Part shown: in pieces, positions 24,984 to 33,568 of the stretch
How positions within the stretch are numbered: position 1 is the first letter of the stretch
Layout: every line of letters begins with the position of its first letter
Notes under the pieces: generated by a model
Seen by the model: only the letters and a program-made list of their open reading frames with translations
Database searches by the model: none
Told to the model about the DNA's origin: nothing
DNA from: CBDESN01 sp965242495
GTDB lineage: Bacteria; Pseudomonadota; Alphaproteobacteria; MPNO01
Direction of reading: 5' to 3'
Assembly: GCA_965242495.1 (NCBI GenBank)
Contig: OZ251446.1
Span: forward strand, 620,001-684,000
Length of the DNA stretch: 64,000 bases
Position numbers and translations under genes: made by a program

Positions 24984-26303
24984 TTGGCGTGGTACGAAAC
25001 CGGCGCGCTGATGCTGGGCTTGGTGGTCGGGCTGATGGCGCTCAGCGTCCCGGTCGCCTTCGCCTTCCTGCTGGCCAACATCGTCGGCGCCTTCCTCTTC
25101 ATGGGCGGCGTCGCCGGGCTCGAACAGCTCGTCAACAACTGCATCCGGTCGATCAGCAACTTCCTGCTCGTCCCGGTGCCGCTGTTCATCCTGATGGGCG
25201 AGATCTTCTTCCATACCGGCCTCTCCAACCGGATTTTCGCGACGCTGGACAAGCTGTTCGGGCGCCTGCCCGGCCGGCTGTCCTACATGGCGGTCGCCGG
25301 CGGCACGATCTTCGCCGCCCTGTCGGGATCAAGCATCTCCACCACCGCGATGATGGGGACCACGATGGTCCCCGAGATGACCGACCGCGGCTACAAGAAG
25401 CACATGGCGATGGGGCCGATCCTGGGCAGCGGCAGCCTCGCCATCCTGATCCCGCCATCCGCCCTGACGGTGCTGCTGGGGTCCCTCGCCTTCATCGACA
25501 TCGGCGCGCTGCTGATCGGCGGCGTGATTCCCGGCCTGATCCTCGCCGGTCTCTATGCGGCGACCATCTTCATCTTGGTCCGGATCGACCCGTCGGCGGC
25601 GCCGCAATACGACGTGGCGCGCGTATCGGTCGCGCAGAAGCTGCTGCTGGCCGCGGTCAACATCCTGCCGCTCGGGCTGGTGTTCTTCTGCGTAGTCGGG
25701 CTGATCGTCCTCGGCGTAGCCACGCCTTCGGAATCGGCGGCGTTCGGCGTGGTCGGCGTGATCGCGCTGGCCGGGCTGTTCCGCTGCCTGAGCTGGGAAG
25801 CGCTCCGGAAATCGCTCGAGGGCGCGCTGGTGGTCACGGTGATGGTGCTGATGATCCTCCTGGGATCGTCCACCTTCTCGCAGATCATGGCCTTCTCGGG
25901 GGCGAGTTCGGAGCTGGTCGATTGGGCCACGGCGTTCGAACTGTCGCCGCTGGTCATGCTGCTCATCATGTTCGGCGTGCTGCTGGTGCTCGGCATGTTC
26001 GTCGATCAGATCTCGCAGATGATGCTGACGATCCCGATCTTCATCCCGCTCGCCCAGACGCTGGGCTTCGATCCGGTATGGTTCGGCATCGTCATCATCC
26101 TGGCCCTCGAAATCAGCACCGTGACGCCGCCCTTCGGGCTGCTGTTGTTCGTGATGATGGGCGTAGCCCCGCCCGGCACGACGTTTGGCGAGGTGGTGAT
26201 CGCGGGCCTGCCCTATATCCTGTGCGCGCTGGTCATGCTGGCGTTGCTCATCGCCGCGCCCGACATCGTGCTGTGGCTGCCGGGGCTGATGTCGCCCGGG
26301 TGA
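24984..26303 (+). CDS. dctM: TRAP transporter large permease DctM
   Basis: 439 residues, 11-12 hydrophobic helices. DctM family motifs are present: the GRLPGRLSYMAVAGGTIFAALSGSS region, GPILGSGSLAILIPPS and EISTVTPPFGLLLFVM. This is the sodium-coupled translocation subunit. No ATG fits near the 5' end; TTG at 24984 gives the usual short N terminus (LAWYETGALMLGLVVG) and follows the dctQ stop by 2 nt. Confidence 0.9.
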   Translation: MAWYETGALMLGLVVGLMALSVPVAFAFLLANIVGAFLFMGGVAGLEQLVNNCIRSISNFLLVPVPLFILMGEIFFHTGLSNRIFATLDKLFGRLPGRLSYMAVAGGTIFAALSGSSISTTAMMGTTMVPEMTDRGYKKHMAMGPILGSGSLAILIPPSALTVLLGSLAFIDIGALLIGGVIPGLILAGLYAATIFILVRIDPSAAPQYDVARVSVAQKLLLAAVNILPLGLVFFCVVGLIVLGVATPSESAAFGVVGVIALAGLFRCLSWEALRKSLEGALVVTVMVLMILLGSSTFSQIMAFSGASSELVDWATAFELSPLVMLLIMFGVLLVLGMFVDQISQMMLTIPIFIPLAQTLGFDPVWFGIVIILALEISTVTPPFGLLLFVMMGVAPPGTTFGEVVIAGLPYILCALVMLALLIAAPDIVLWLPGLMSPG

Positions 26304-26352
26304 CGGCCGGGCGCGGCGAACGACCGATCGACATCTTCGGAGAAGCACCGCC

Positions 26353-27039
26353 ATGACCGTGAAATTCCGCGAACGACTCCAGGAGGCGGTCAACGAGCGC
26401 CATCAGGCGAACCATCCCCTGGTCGACAAATGGGCCGCAGGAGAAGTCAAGCGCGAGACCGTCGCCGGCGCGATCCGGGAGCACTGGTACTGGATCAACT
26501 TCCTGCTGCCCGAGGCGTTCTTCAACATCTGCGCCAAGGCGCCGCAGGACGTGATCGACATGGAGATGGAGAATCTCGCCGAGGAGACCGACCCGGAGAA
26601 CCCGCATGTCGATCTCATCGTCCGCTTCGCCGAGGCCAGCGGCACGCCATTCGAGACGCTCAAGGCCGGGCGCGGGCTGCCGACTACCGAAGCGTGGCTG
26701 AACTGGGAGCTCGAGGTCACCCGGCGCGAACCCTGGATCGCCTGCCTCGCCGCGGTCCATGTCGCGAGCGAAGCGCAGGAGCCGCAGCTGTTCTCGAAAA
26801 TCCTGCCGGCGCTGCGCGGAGCCTACGGCTTCTCCGAGCACGAGCTCGAATACTGGTGGCTGCACGCCGAAGCCGATATCGAACATGGCGGGCGCGTCTT
26901 CGACATGCTGGAGAAGCACTGCACGACGCAGGACACGCAGGAGCTGGCGATCCACTGGGCGCGCGAGGGCGCACGGATGAAATACCTGTTCTGGGACGGC
27001 ATCAACATCCACTACGAGATCGGCTACCGGCTTCAGTAG
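26353..27039 (+). CDS. Haem-oxygenase-like diiron protein (CADD/PqqC/TenA superfamily), putative oxygenase
   Basis: 228 residues, all-helical. Candidate metal ligands have the spacing of the haem-oxygenase-like diiron oxidases: Glu78 and His85, Glu140, and the C-terminal HxxxDxxH (His171, Asp175, His178 in HAEADIEHGG). In Chlamydia CADD the ligands are E81, H88, E142, H174, D178 and H181. It is therefore probably an iron enzyme, not a PQQ synthase or thiaminase. Its place 49 nt after dctM and before a NicX homologue suggests a catabolic step on the imported compound. The substrate is unknown. Confidence 0.75.
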   Translation: MTVKFRERLQEAVNERHQANHPLVDKWAAGEVKRETVAGAIREHWYWINFLLPEAFFNICAKAPQDVIDMEMENLAEETDPENPHVDLIVRFAEASGTPFETLKAGRGLPTTEAWLNWELEVTRREPWIACLAAVHVASEAQEPQLFSKILPALRGAYGFSEHELEYWWLHAEADIEHGGRVFDMLEKHCTTQDTQELAIHWAREGARMKYLFWDGINIHYEIGYRLQ

Positions 27040-27199
27040 CGCCCCGGCCCTCGCCCAGCAGGACCGCACCCCGCCCCCGCCGAAAGCGCCTTCCTCCAGC
27101 CTGCCTCCGGCCTGCGCGCCGCCGATCGAGGCCTGCGCTCCGGCGCGCGCCCCGAATTCGCCAAGCGGCGCGCCCGCGGCGGCGCGGGCGGTCGGCGCC

Positions 27200-28252
27200 T
27201 CAGGCCGCGGCGCGTTGGTTCTTCGGCACCACGTCGCCGACGCGGGTCATCGGCTTGCCGTCCAGGCTCAGCGAGCAGTTACGCATCGGGATGTCGATAT
27301 GGCAGGGCGTATGGCGCTTGCCGCCGCCTTCGGTGTTCGGGCCGGTCGAGAACAGGAAGTTGCCGTAGAACGACCGTCCGTCCATGCCGATGCTTGCGTC
27401 CTTGTCGTACATGCCCATCGCCGTCCATTGCGCCTTGGGTTGCAGGCCCCAGCCGAGATGGGCGATCGCGTAGGCGTCGGGGTCGTCGAACGACGCCATG
27501 TATTCGCGCAGATATTCGGCGTCGAACCCGCCCTCGATCCGATCGATGAAGCCGTTCTCCACGGTCAGACGGACCGGCGTCTGCACGTAGGACTTGAACG
27601 GGAAGACGATGTCGCCCACGTCGAGCACCACCGCGCCCGTCGCGCTGCCTTCGTTGGGCCACGTCGCCAGAAACCCGCTCGGCCAATGGTCCCAACGGCC
27701 GGGCTCGTCCGCGAAGCCGTACTCCTCGAGCACCGGATAGTCGCCGACGGCGCAGGTCAGATCCGTCCCGGCCTCGGAGGTGACGCGCATCGTCCGCGCC
27801 TTCTTCAGCCGGGCCGACGCCGCGCGCACGCGGCGCTTGTCGTCGGGCGTCGGCATCATGCGGGCGAGGATCTCGGGCGGTTCGACCGCGAGCAACATCC
27901 GGGTGCCCGACTTGAGGATCTCCTCCTGTTCGGGCGAGTGCAGCAGCATCATCAGGTCGATCACGATGTCGGACTGGCGCATCGCCTCCATCGCCGCCTT
28001 GTTGCCGTCGAGCGGCGTCACCCCGACATAGGCGGAGGGGTCGGTGCCCAACGCCTTCTCCTCGTTCACCGGCGGCAGGTCGATGCGGAACGCCGTGGCC
28101 CCCAGGCTCTGCGCGGCGTTCAGGGACGCCTCGATATATTTCGGATTCGAGTTGGGGCCGGTCAGCACCGCGACGGTCTGGCCCGCCTTCACCCTGGAAA
28201 GCTCCAACACTTCGCGCCACATCGAATCGAGTTGGGCATCGCTGATGGGCAT
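27200..28252 (-). CDS. nicX: 2,5-dihydroxypyridine 5,6-dioxygenase (NicX-like)
   Basis: 350 residues, the length of Pseudomonas putida NicX. The fold is related to M29 leucyl aminopeptidases, but the iron ligands of NicX are kept at the same numbers: His265 (AIAHLGWG), His318 and Asp320 (TPCHIDIPM). NicX opens the ring of 2,5-dihydroxypyridine to N-formylmaleamate in nicotinate degradation, using Fe(II). Other nic genes are not in the window. It is convergent with the diiron protein and co-directional with the aldo/keto reductase. A close relative acting on another hydroxypyridine cannot be excluded. Confidence 0.82.
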   Translation of the reverse strand: MPISDAQLDSMWREVLELSRVKAGQTVAVLTGPNSNPKYIEASLNAAQSLGATAFRIDLPPVNEEKALGTDPSAYVGVTPLDGNKAAMEAMRQSDIVIDLMMLLHSPEQEEILKSGTRMLLAVEPPEILARMMPTPDDKRRVRAASARLKKARTMRVTSEAGTDLTCAVGDYPVLEEYGFADEPGRWDHWPSGFLATWPNEGSATGAVVLDVGDIVFPFKSYVQTPVRLTVENGFIDRIEGGFDAEYLREYMASFDDPDAYAIAHLGWGLQPKAQWTAMGMYDKDASIGMDGRSFYGNFLFSTGPNTEGGGKRHTPCHIDIPMRNCSLSLDGKPMTRVGDVVPKNQRAAA

Positions 28253-28335
28253 CGGTTCCTCCCGCGCGTTGTCCCGGAACGGGCGACGATGCTACCCGAT
28301 CCCGGCGGCCGCGCCAATTCCCGCCGGATCCGCGC

Positions 28336-29316
28336 TCACCACAGCTGCTCGACGTGCAGCATCAGCGGGTGCGGCTCGTAAGGCTCTTCGAGGCTGCGCA
28401 GCTCGTCGTCGTCGAGGGCGATGTCGAGGGCGGCGACCGCCTGCTCGACATGCCGCGGACGGGTCGCGCCGACGATGGGCGCGGTCACCGCCGGCTGGCG
28501 GAGCAGCCAGGCTAGCGCGATCTGCGCCGGCGCCGCGCCGCGGCGGCAAGCGAGCGCGATCGCCCGGTCGCGTATCTCGCGGTCGCTGTCACGGCCGTAG
28601 AAGCGGTCGATGAACGGGTCGCCGCCGGCGCGCGCCGACTGGTCGTCGGGACCGCGGCTCAGGAAGCCGCGCGCGAGCGGGCTGAACGGCGTGACGCCGA
28701 CGCCTTCCTCCCGACAGAGCGGCAGCATTTCGCGCTCCTCCTCGCGGTAGGCGAGGTTGTAGTGGTTCTGGATCGAGATCAGCCGGGTCCAACCGCGCCG
28801 GTCCTGCGTGTAGAGCGCGCGCGCCAGCTGCCAAGCGAGCATGTTGGACGCGCCGGCATAGCGCACCTTACCCGACCGGATCAGGTCGTCCATCGCCGCC
28901 AGCGTCTCCTCGATCGGCGTCGCGTGCTGGAGGCGGTGGAACTGGTACAGGTCGATGTAGTCTACGCCGAACCGGCGAAGCGACAGATCGATCGCGTCCA
29001 TGACGTGCTTGCGCGACAGTCCGCGCTCGTTCACCGACCGGCCGGTCGGATGATAGAACTTGGTCGCGAGCACGACTTCCTCGCGGCGGGCGAAGTCGCG
29101 GATCGCGCGGCCGATGACTTCCTCGCTGGCGCCGTCCGAGTACATATCGGCGGTATCGAAATAGTTGACGCCGAGCTCCACCGCGCGCCGGAGGATCGGC
29201 CGGCTATGCTCCTCGTCGAGGACCCAGGGCTGCCAGGACGGCGAGCCGAAGGAGAACCCGCCCACCCCGATGCGGGAGACTTTGAGCCCCGACCGGCCGA
29301 GATTCACGTATTCCAT
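28336..29316 (-). CDS. Aldo/keto reductase
   Basis: 326 residues forming a TIM barrel with the full catalytic tetrad Asp54, Tyr59, Lys86 and His127 (FDTADMYS, LATKFYHP, YQFHRL). The NADPH-binding C-terminal region (IVGATRPRHVEQAV) is intact. It reduces aldehydes or ketones; length and motifs suit the AKR11-13 (YajO-like) groups. It lies 83 nt upstream of nicX on the same strand, probably co-transcribed. Confidence 0.88.
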   Translation of the reverse strand: MEYVNLGRSGLKVSRIGVGGFSFGSPSWQPWVLDEEHSRPILRRAVELGVNYFDTADMYSDGASEEVIGRAIRDFARREEVVLATKFYHPTGRSVNERGLSRKHVMDAIDLSLRRFGVDYIDLYQFHRLQHATPIEETLAAMDDLIRSGKVRYAGASNMLAWQLARALYTQDRRGWTRLISIQNHYNLAYREEEREMLPLCREEGVGVTPFSPLARGFLSRGPDDQSARAGGDPFIDRFYGRDSDREIRDRAIALACRRGAAPAQIALAWLLRQPAVTAPIVGATRPRHVEQAVAALDIALDDDELRSLEEPYEPHPLMLHVEQLW

Positions 29317-29768
29317 CGAATAGGTCGCCTGGCGTGGCGCGGAAGCTGCGGATAGCGGGTTGGCCGATCGGCCGAAGCGGGCGCGCCGCGCGGGAAGCGA
29401 AGCGCAGTACCGCGCCGATCAGGCTTTCCACTTCCCCGGACGTATTGCGCCGCCGGGATCGATGCGTTGCAACCGGGGTTGCAATCCGTCGATGCGTTCG
29501 GACAAGCTATCGCGCGCGTCGGTCGGCGCCGGCATCCCTCGCGTCTGCGTACAAGGGCCGATGTACCGGAGCCTCATCGACGGATCAAGGGGAAATCGCA
29601 CGGCCGTATCGGGGCTTCCGGCTACCGCGGACTGGATACCGAATCGAAACGATTCGGCGATCGGCGGCGAAAAATTCGGCTCTCCCTCGAAACGCCGGTT
29701 CCCCGGGCGCGAAGCCGCCAAGCTCCGCGCCCGGGGATTTCGCCAAGCCGGGCCGGATCTTCCGGCGC
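29317..29768. other. 452-bp region without a convincing gene; two hairpins
   Basis: No frame here has gene-like composition or recognisable similarity. It contains the inverted repeat TTGCAACC/GGTTGCAA near 29466-29483 and a strong GC hairpin at 29701-29736. It is the 3' flank of the Spy-like gene and the upstream region of the aldo/keto reductase, so it should hold the latter's promoter. Confidence 0.5.
29701..29736. terminator. Strong GC hairpin downstream of the Spy-like gene
   Basis: CCCCGGGCGCG (29701-29711) pairs perfectly with 29726-29736 around a 14-nt loop. It lies 33 nt beyond the stop of the minus-strand Spy/LTXXQ gene. There is no T-run, so it may be a Rho-assisted or attenuating hairpin rather than a classic terminator. 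Confidence 0.45.
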
Positions 29769-30314
29769 TCAGTTGTCCTGCATCCCGCGCTCCCGCGGCC
29801 GCGACCGCTGGCGGGACATCAGATCGTCGATCAGCTTCTTCTGCTTGTCGTCGAGCGATGCGTAGAAGCCGTCGAACGCCGGGCGGACGCGCTGGATGAC
29901 GCCGAGGCCCGCCGCCACCATGGTCTCCAGCCGGGCGAGGCGTTGCGGCGCGGTGACGGGATCGGAGGCCTCGGCCAGGGCCGCGCAGGTCTCGCCGACG
30001 CTGGCGCTGCCGGCGCGCACCGCTTCCGCCAGCTCCTCGAACCGTTCCGTCTGCGCCGGGGTGAAGTTGGCGAAGCCCTCGACGAATCCGATCGCGTCCT
30101 CGATCCGCCGATCCCGACGGTCGCTGCAGATCTTCGGATGGCCGCGCCAGCCGCGCGCCCATCCCCGATGATGGCCGCCGAAATGCGCGTGCCGCGCGAA
30201 CGCCTCGGCGGCGTGGCTGGCCACCGTCGGCCGGAGCGCGTTCCAGCCGACATAAGCCGTGGTCACGCCCAGCCCGGCGACGGCGGCGACGATCAAGATG
30301 CGTTTCGCTTTCAT
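29769..30314 (-). CDS. Spy/CpxP-like LTXXQ-motif periplasmic protein
   Basis: 181 residues. An N-terminal hydrophobic segment (residues 4-25) acts as signal or anchor. A His-rich stretch (HAHFGGHHRGW) is followed by helices with two LTXXQ-like motifs (FTPAQTERFEEL and LDDKQKKLIDDL) and a CSDRRDRR segment. Spy/CpxP proteins are periplasmic chaperones or metal-stress sensors controlling a two-component system. It is divergent from such a system (183 nt between starts). A Cpx-like feedback role is inferred. Confidence 0.82.
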   Translation of the reverse strand: MKAKRILIVAAVAGLGVTTAYVGWNALRPTVASHAAEAFARHAHFGGHHRGWARGWRGHPKICSDRRDRRIEDAIGFVEGFANFTPAQTERFEELAEAVRAGSASVGETCAALAEASDPVTAPQRLARLETMVAAGLGVIQRVRPAFDGFYASLDDKQKKLIDDLMSRQRSRPRERGMQDN

Positions 30315-30497
30315 GCTCTGCTCCCTGGCGGTTCCGCGCGGCATTACGCCGCGCCGGGCATGGATATATGCCCTCCCGGCGCGGCGTCGATGTCGCGACG
30401 TCGGCCGGTCGGTAACCGCGGATTGCGTTCGCCGGGGCTGCAACGTTCGGTTACACGATTCAGCGGTCGCCGCCCGCCGCCGGCCTATAATCACGCC

Positions 30498-31217
30498 ATG
30501 CCGCCTACGCCGCATGTCCTGATCGTGGACGACGACAGGGAGATCCGCGACCTGCTGGCGCGCTTCCTGCGCCGGCACGACTACCGCGTCGAGACCGCCG
30601 CCGACGGCCGCGCGATGATGCGACTGATCGAGACGTCGCGGTTCGACCTCGTGGTCCTGGACCTGATGCTGCCGGGTGAAGACGGCCTGTCGCTGTGTCG
30701 GCGACTCCGCGCCCACTCGCGGCTCCCGGTCATCATGCTGACTGCGCTCGGCGAAGAGACCGACCGCATCGTTGGCCTGGAGATGGGAGCGGACGACTAT
30801 CTGGCGAAGCCGTTCAACCCGCGCGAACTGCTGGCGCGCATTCGCGCGGTGCTGCGGCGCGCCGGCGGGGCGGACGAGCGGGTCGACGCCGGCGCCGCCC
30901 GTGCGCTCATCTTCGCCGGCTTCCGCCTCGACCTCGCCGCCCGCGCGCTGACCGCGCCCGACGGGGTGTTCGTCCCGCTGACCGCGGGCGAGTTCGATTT
31001 GCTCGCCGCCTTCGCCGAACGCCCGCGGCGGGTGCTCGACCGGGATCGCCTGCTCGACCTGACCAGGGGACGGGCCGCGGCGCCGTTCGACCGGAGCGTC
31101 GATGTGCAGCTCAGCCGGCTGCGGCGCAAGATCGAACCCGACCCGAAGGAGCCGGCGCTGATCAAGACGGTGCGCGGCGGCGGCTACGTCTTCACCTGCG
31201 AGGTGACGCGCGAATGA
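30498..31217 (+). CDS. OmpR-family response regulator
   Basis: 239 residues. The receiver (1-120) has acidic Asp11/12 and phosphoacceptor Asp55 (VVLDLMLPGEDG), plus Lys in AKPFNP. A winged-helix DNA-binding domain (about 140-235) ends with the signature LIKTVRGGGYVFTCEV. It overlaps the kinase gene by 4 nt. With the divergent LTXXQ gene it forms an envelope-stress module. Confidence 0.92.
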   Translation: MPPTPHVLIVDDDREIRDLLARFLRRHDYRVETAADGRAMMRLIETSRFDLVVLDLMLPGEDGLSLCRRLRAHSRLPVIMLTALGEETDRIVGLEMGADDYLAKPFNPRELLARIRAVLRRAGGADERVDAGAARALIFAGFRLDLAARALTAPDGVFVPLTAGEFDLLAAFAERPRRVLDRDRLLDLTRGRAAAPFDRSVDVQLSRLRRKIEPDPKEPALIKTVRGGGYVFTCEVTRE

Positions 31218-32617
31218 GGCGACTGTGGCCGCGCAGCATCGCCGGACGGACGACGCTGGTGCTGATCCTGGGCATGTTCGGCGTGATCTTCCTGGCGACG
31301 ACGGTGTTCTGGCTGACGCTCTCGGGCGAGACCCGCGCGCCGCGCATCTGGCACTTGGCGAGCCGGATCGAGACCCTCGCTTCGATCGCGAACCGGCTTC
31401 CCCCCGCAGCGCGCGACGAGACGCTGAAAATCGCCACCGGGATCGCGAACCAACTTCCCTCCGCAGCGCACGGCGAGGCGCCGAAGATCGCCGCCGGCGA
31501 TATGCGGGCCGGCTGGTTTGCCGACGACGACCGCGCCGAGGCGGCGATCGACCGCGCCTGGTTCTCCCGCCGCGTGGAGCGCAGACTCCGGCGCGCCCTC
31601 GCTCCGGAGGGGGTCGGCGCCGTGACCGTGGGCCGCATCGAGGGCAGCGACCGCGACTTCCCCGAGCTGGGGCCGAACCCGCTGGCGGCCCGGATCGAGC
31701 TCGGCGACGGGTCCTGGCTGCGCTTCGCCGCGGTCGATCCCGGCGGAAAACCGTATCGCCTGCTCGCCCTGGCCCTCGCGGTCCTGGTGGCCGCGGCCGG
31801 GCTGACCGGGCTCGCCGTCTGGGTGTCGCGGCGGGTGACGGCGCCGTTGGGACGGTTCTCCGCCGCCGCCGAACGACTCGGCGCCGGCGACGACGACGCC
31901 GCCCTCGCCGCCGACGGCCCGGCCGAGATCGAACGCACGGCGCAAGCCTTCAACCGGATGCAGGAGCGCATCCGCCGCTTCGTCGACGACCGAACGCTGA
32001 TGCTGGCCGCGATCTCCCACGATCTTCGCACCTCCCTGACCCGGCTCAAGCTCCGCACCGAATTCATCGACGACGAAGAGCAGCGGCGGAAGGCCAACGC
32101 CGACATCGACGAGATGCGGACGATGCTCGCCGAGACGCTCGCCTTCGCGCGCGACGACGCGCTTGCCGAGGCGACGACGCGGGTGGATCTGGCGGGCCTG
32201 CTGCGGAGCCTGTGCGACGAGATTCGGGATACCGGTCGGGAGGCGCGTTTCGACGGCCCCGACCGGTTCCCCTTCGCCTGCCGCCCGGTGGCGCTCCGTC
32301 GCGCGTTCGGCAACCTGATCGGCAACGCCGCGACCTACGGCCGAGAAGCCGCGGTGGCGCTCGCCGCGGACGACCGCGAGATCGTGGTCGCCGTCGCCGA
32401 CCGCGGACCCGGCATCCCCGCCGCGATGCGGGAACGCGCCTTCGCGCCGTTCTTCCGCCTCGAGGGGTCGCGCAGCCGCGAGACCGGCGGGGCCGGGCTA
32501 GGGCTCGCCGTGGCGCGCAACATCGTCCGTCACCACGGCGGCGACGTGACCCTCGAAGACCGGCCCGGCGGCGGCTTGACCGCCCGCGTCGCCCTGCCCC
32601 GGCCGACGCGGGTTTGA
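31214..32617 (+). CDS. EnvZ-like sensor histidine kinase
   Basis: 467 residues. TM1 at 12-34, periplasmic loop 35-182, TM2 at 183-204, HAMP 205-257, phospho-accepting His269 (AAISHDLRTSLTRL) and ATPase boxes NLIGNA, DRGPGIP and GGAGLGLAVARNI. The periplasmic part has a 19-residue tandem repeat (57-75 and 76-94: xIANxLPxAA). It phosphorylates the adjacent OmpR-type regulator. The layout matches EnvZ. Confidence 0.92.
   Translation: MRRLWPRSIAGRTTLVLILGMFGVIFLATTVFWLTLSGETRAPRIWHLASRIETLASIANRLPPAARDETLKIATGIANQLPSAAHGEAPKIAAGDMRAGWFADDDRAEAAIDRAWFSRRVERRLRRALAPEGVGAVTVGRIEGSDRDFPELGPNPLAARIELGDGSWLRFAAVDPGGKPYRLLALALAVLVAAAGLTGLAVWVSRRVTAPLGRFSAAAERLGAGDDDAALAADGPAEIERTAQAFNRMQERIRRFVDDRTLMLAAISHDLRTSLTRLKLRTEFIDDEEQRRKANADIDEMRTMLAETLAFARDDALAEATTRVDLAGLLRSLCDEIRDTGREARFDGPDRFPFACRPVALRRAFGNLIGNAATYGREAAVALAADDREIVVAVADRGPGIPAAMRERAFAPFFRLEGSRSRETGGAGLGLAVARNIVRHHGGDVTLEDRPGGGLTARVALPRPTRV
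31382..31495 (+). repeat. 57-bp tandem duplication inside the kinase sensor domain
   Basis: Two in-frame 57-bp units encode SIANRLPPAARDETLKIAT and GIANQLPSAAHGEAPKIAA. The copies have diverged by several substitutions, so the duplication is not very recent. It lengthens the periplasmic helix next to TM1. Confidence 0.8.
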
Positions 32618-32674
32618 CCTTGAAAAACCCGTTATGTACCAATCCGCCGACGGTTCTCCCGGGAGGCGCGGACG

Positions 32675-33565
32675 ATGGCGTACAGGCCCGATCGGCCCGG
32701 CGACGTAGCGCTGCGCGCGCTGCTGCCGCCGCTCGACGAGCTGCGCCGGATGATCGACGGATGGCTCCGGGAGGACATCGGCCGCCTCGACGTCACTACC
32801 GAGTTCCTGATCCCGGCCGGGACCGCGGCCGATTTCGTGATGAGTCCGCGCCACGAGGTGATCGTCTGCGGCATCGAGCTGGCGGCCGAAGTGTTCCGCT
32901 TCCACGTCCCGGAATGCAGCGTCGAAGTGTACGCGCCCGACGGGACGCCGGCCGCGGCGCAGACCGCCCTCGCCCGCGTCACCGGTCCCGCCCGCGGCCT
33001 GCTCACGGCCGAGCGCACCGCCCTCAACCTGTTGCAGTTTCTGACCGGCATCGCCACCCGGACGAACGAGTATGCGCGGCTCGTCGAGGGAACCGGCGCC
33101 ACTCTGATCGATACCCGCAAGACCGTTCCGGGATATCGCCAACTCTCGAAATACGCCGCCTGCGTCGGCGGCGCGCGCAACCACCGCATCCGCCTCGACG
33201 ACGGCGTGATCGTGAAAGACAACCACATCGCGATCTACGGCGGCATCGCCGGCGCGGTCGCCCGCGCCAAGGTTCTGACGCCCACCCTCACCAAGATCGA
33301 GGTCGAGTGCGACACGCTTGATCAGGTGAAAGAGGCGCTCGCGGCCGGGGCCGACCAGATCCTGCTCGACAACATGGACTCCGCGACCATGCGCGAAGCG
33401 GTGGCGATCGTCGGCGGGCGATGCGAGCTGGAAGCCTCCGGCGGGATCACGCTGGAGACGATCCGCGAGAAGGCCGCGACCGGGGTCGACTACGTCTCGG
33501 TCGGCCGGATGACCCAATCCGCTCCGGCGGCCGATATCGGCCTCGACGTCCGCATCGCCGGCTGA
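32675..33565 (+). CDS. nadC: Nicotinate-nucleotide pyrophosphorylase (carboxylating)
   Basis: 296 residues. It has the quinolinate phosphoribosyltransferase signatures: LLTAERTALNLLQFLTGIAT, IDTRKTVPGYRQLSKYA (substrate-binding Arg/Lys), GVIVKDNHI and LLDNMDS, with a C-terminal EASGGIT phosphate-binding loop. It converts quinolinate and PRPP to nicotinate mononucleotide, CO2 and PPi. nadA and nadB are absent, which is unusual for nadC. The next gene starts 3 nt after the stop and could make PRPP. Confidence 0.93.
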   Translation: MAYRPDRPGDVALRALLPPLDELRRMIDGWLREDIGRLDVTTEFLIPAGTAADFVMSPRHEVIVCGIELAAEVFRFHVPECSVEVYAPDGTPAAAQTALARVTGPARGLLTAERTALNLLQFLTGIATRTNEYARLVEGTGATLIDTRKTVPGYRQLSKYAACVGGARNHRIRLDDGVIVKDNHIAIYGGIAGAVARAKVLTPTLTKIEVECDTLDQVKEALAAGADQILLDNMDSATMREAVAIVGGRCELEASGGITLETIREKAATGVDYVSVGRMTQSAPAADIGLDVRIAG

Positions 33566-33568
33566 GGC

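Noticed and set aside
29334..30497. Upstream extension of the OmpR-type regulator by about 390 codons
   Set aside because: The extension overlaps the Spy-like gene on the other strand and has no receiver-like sequence; the ATG at 30498 matches the domain start.
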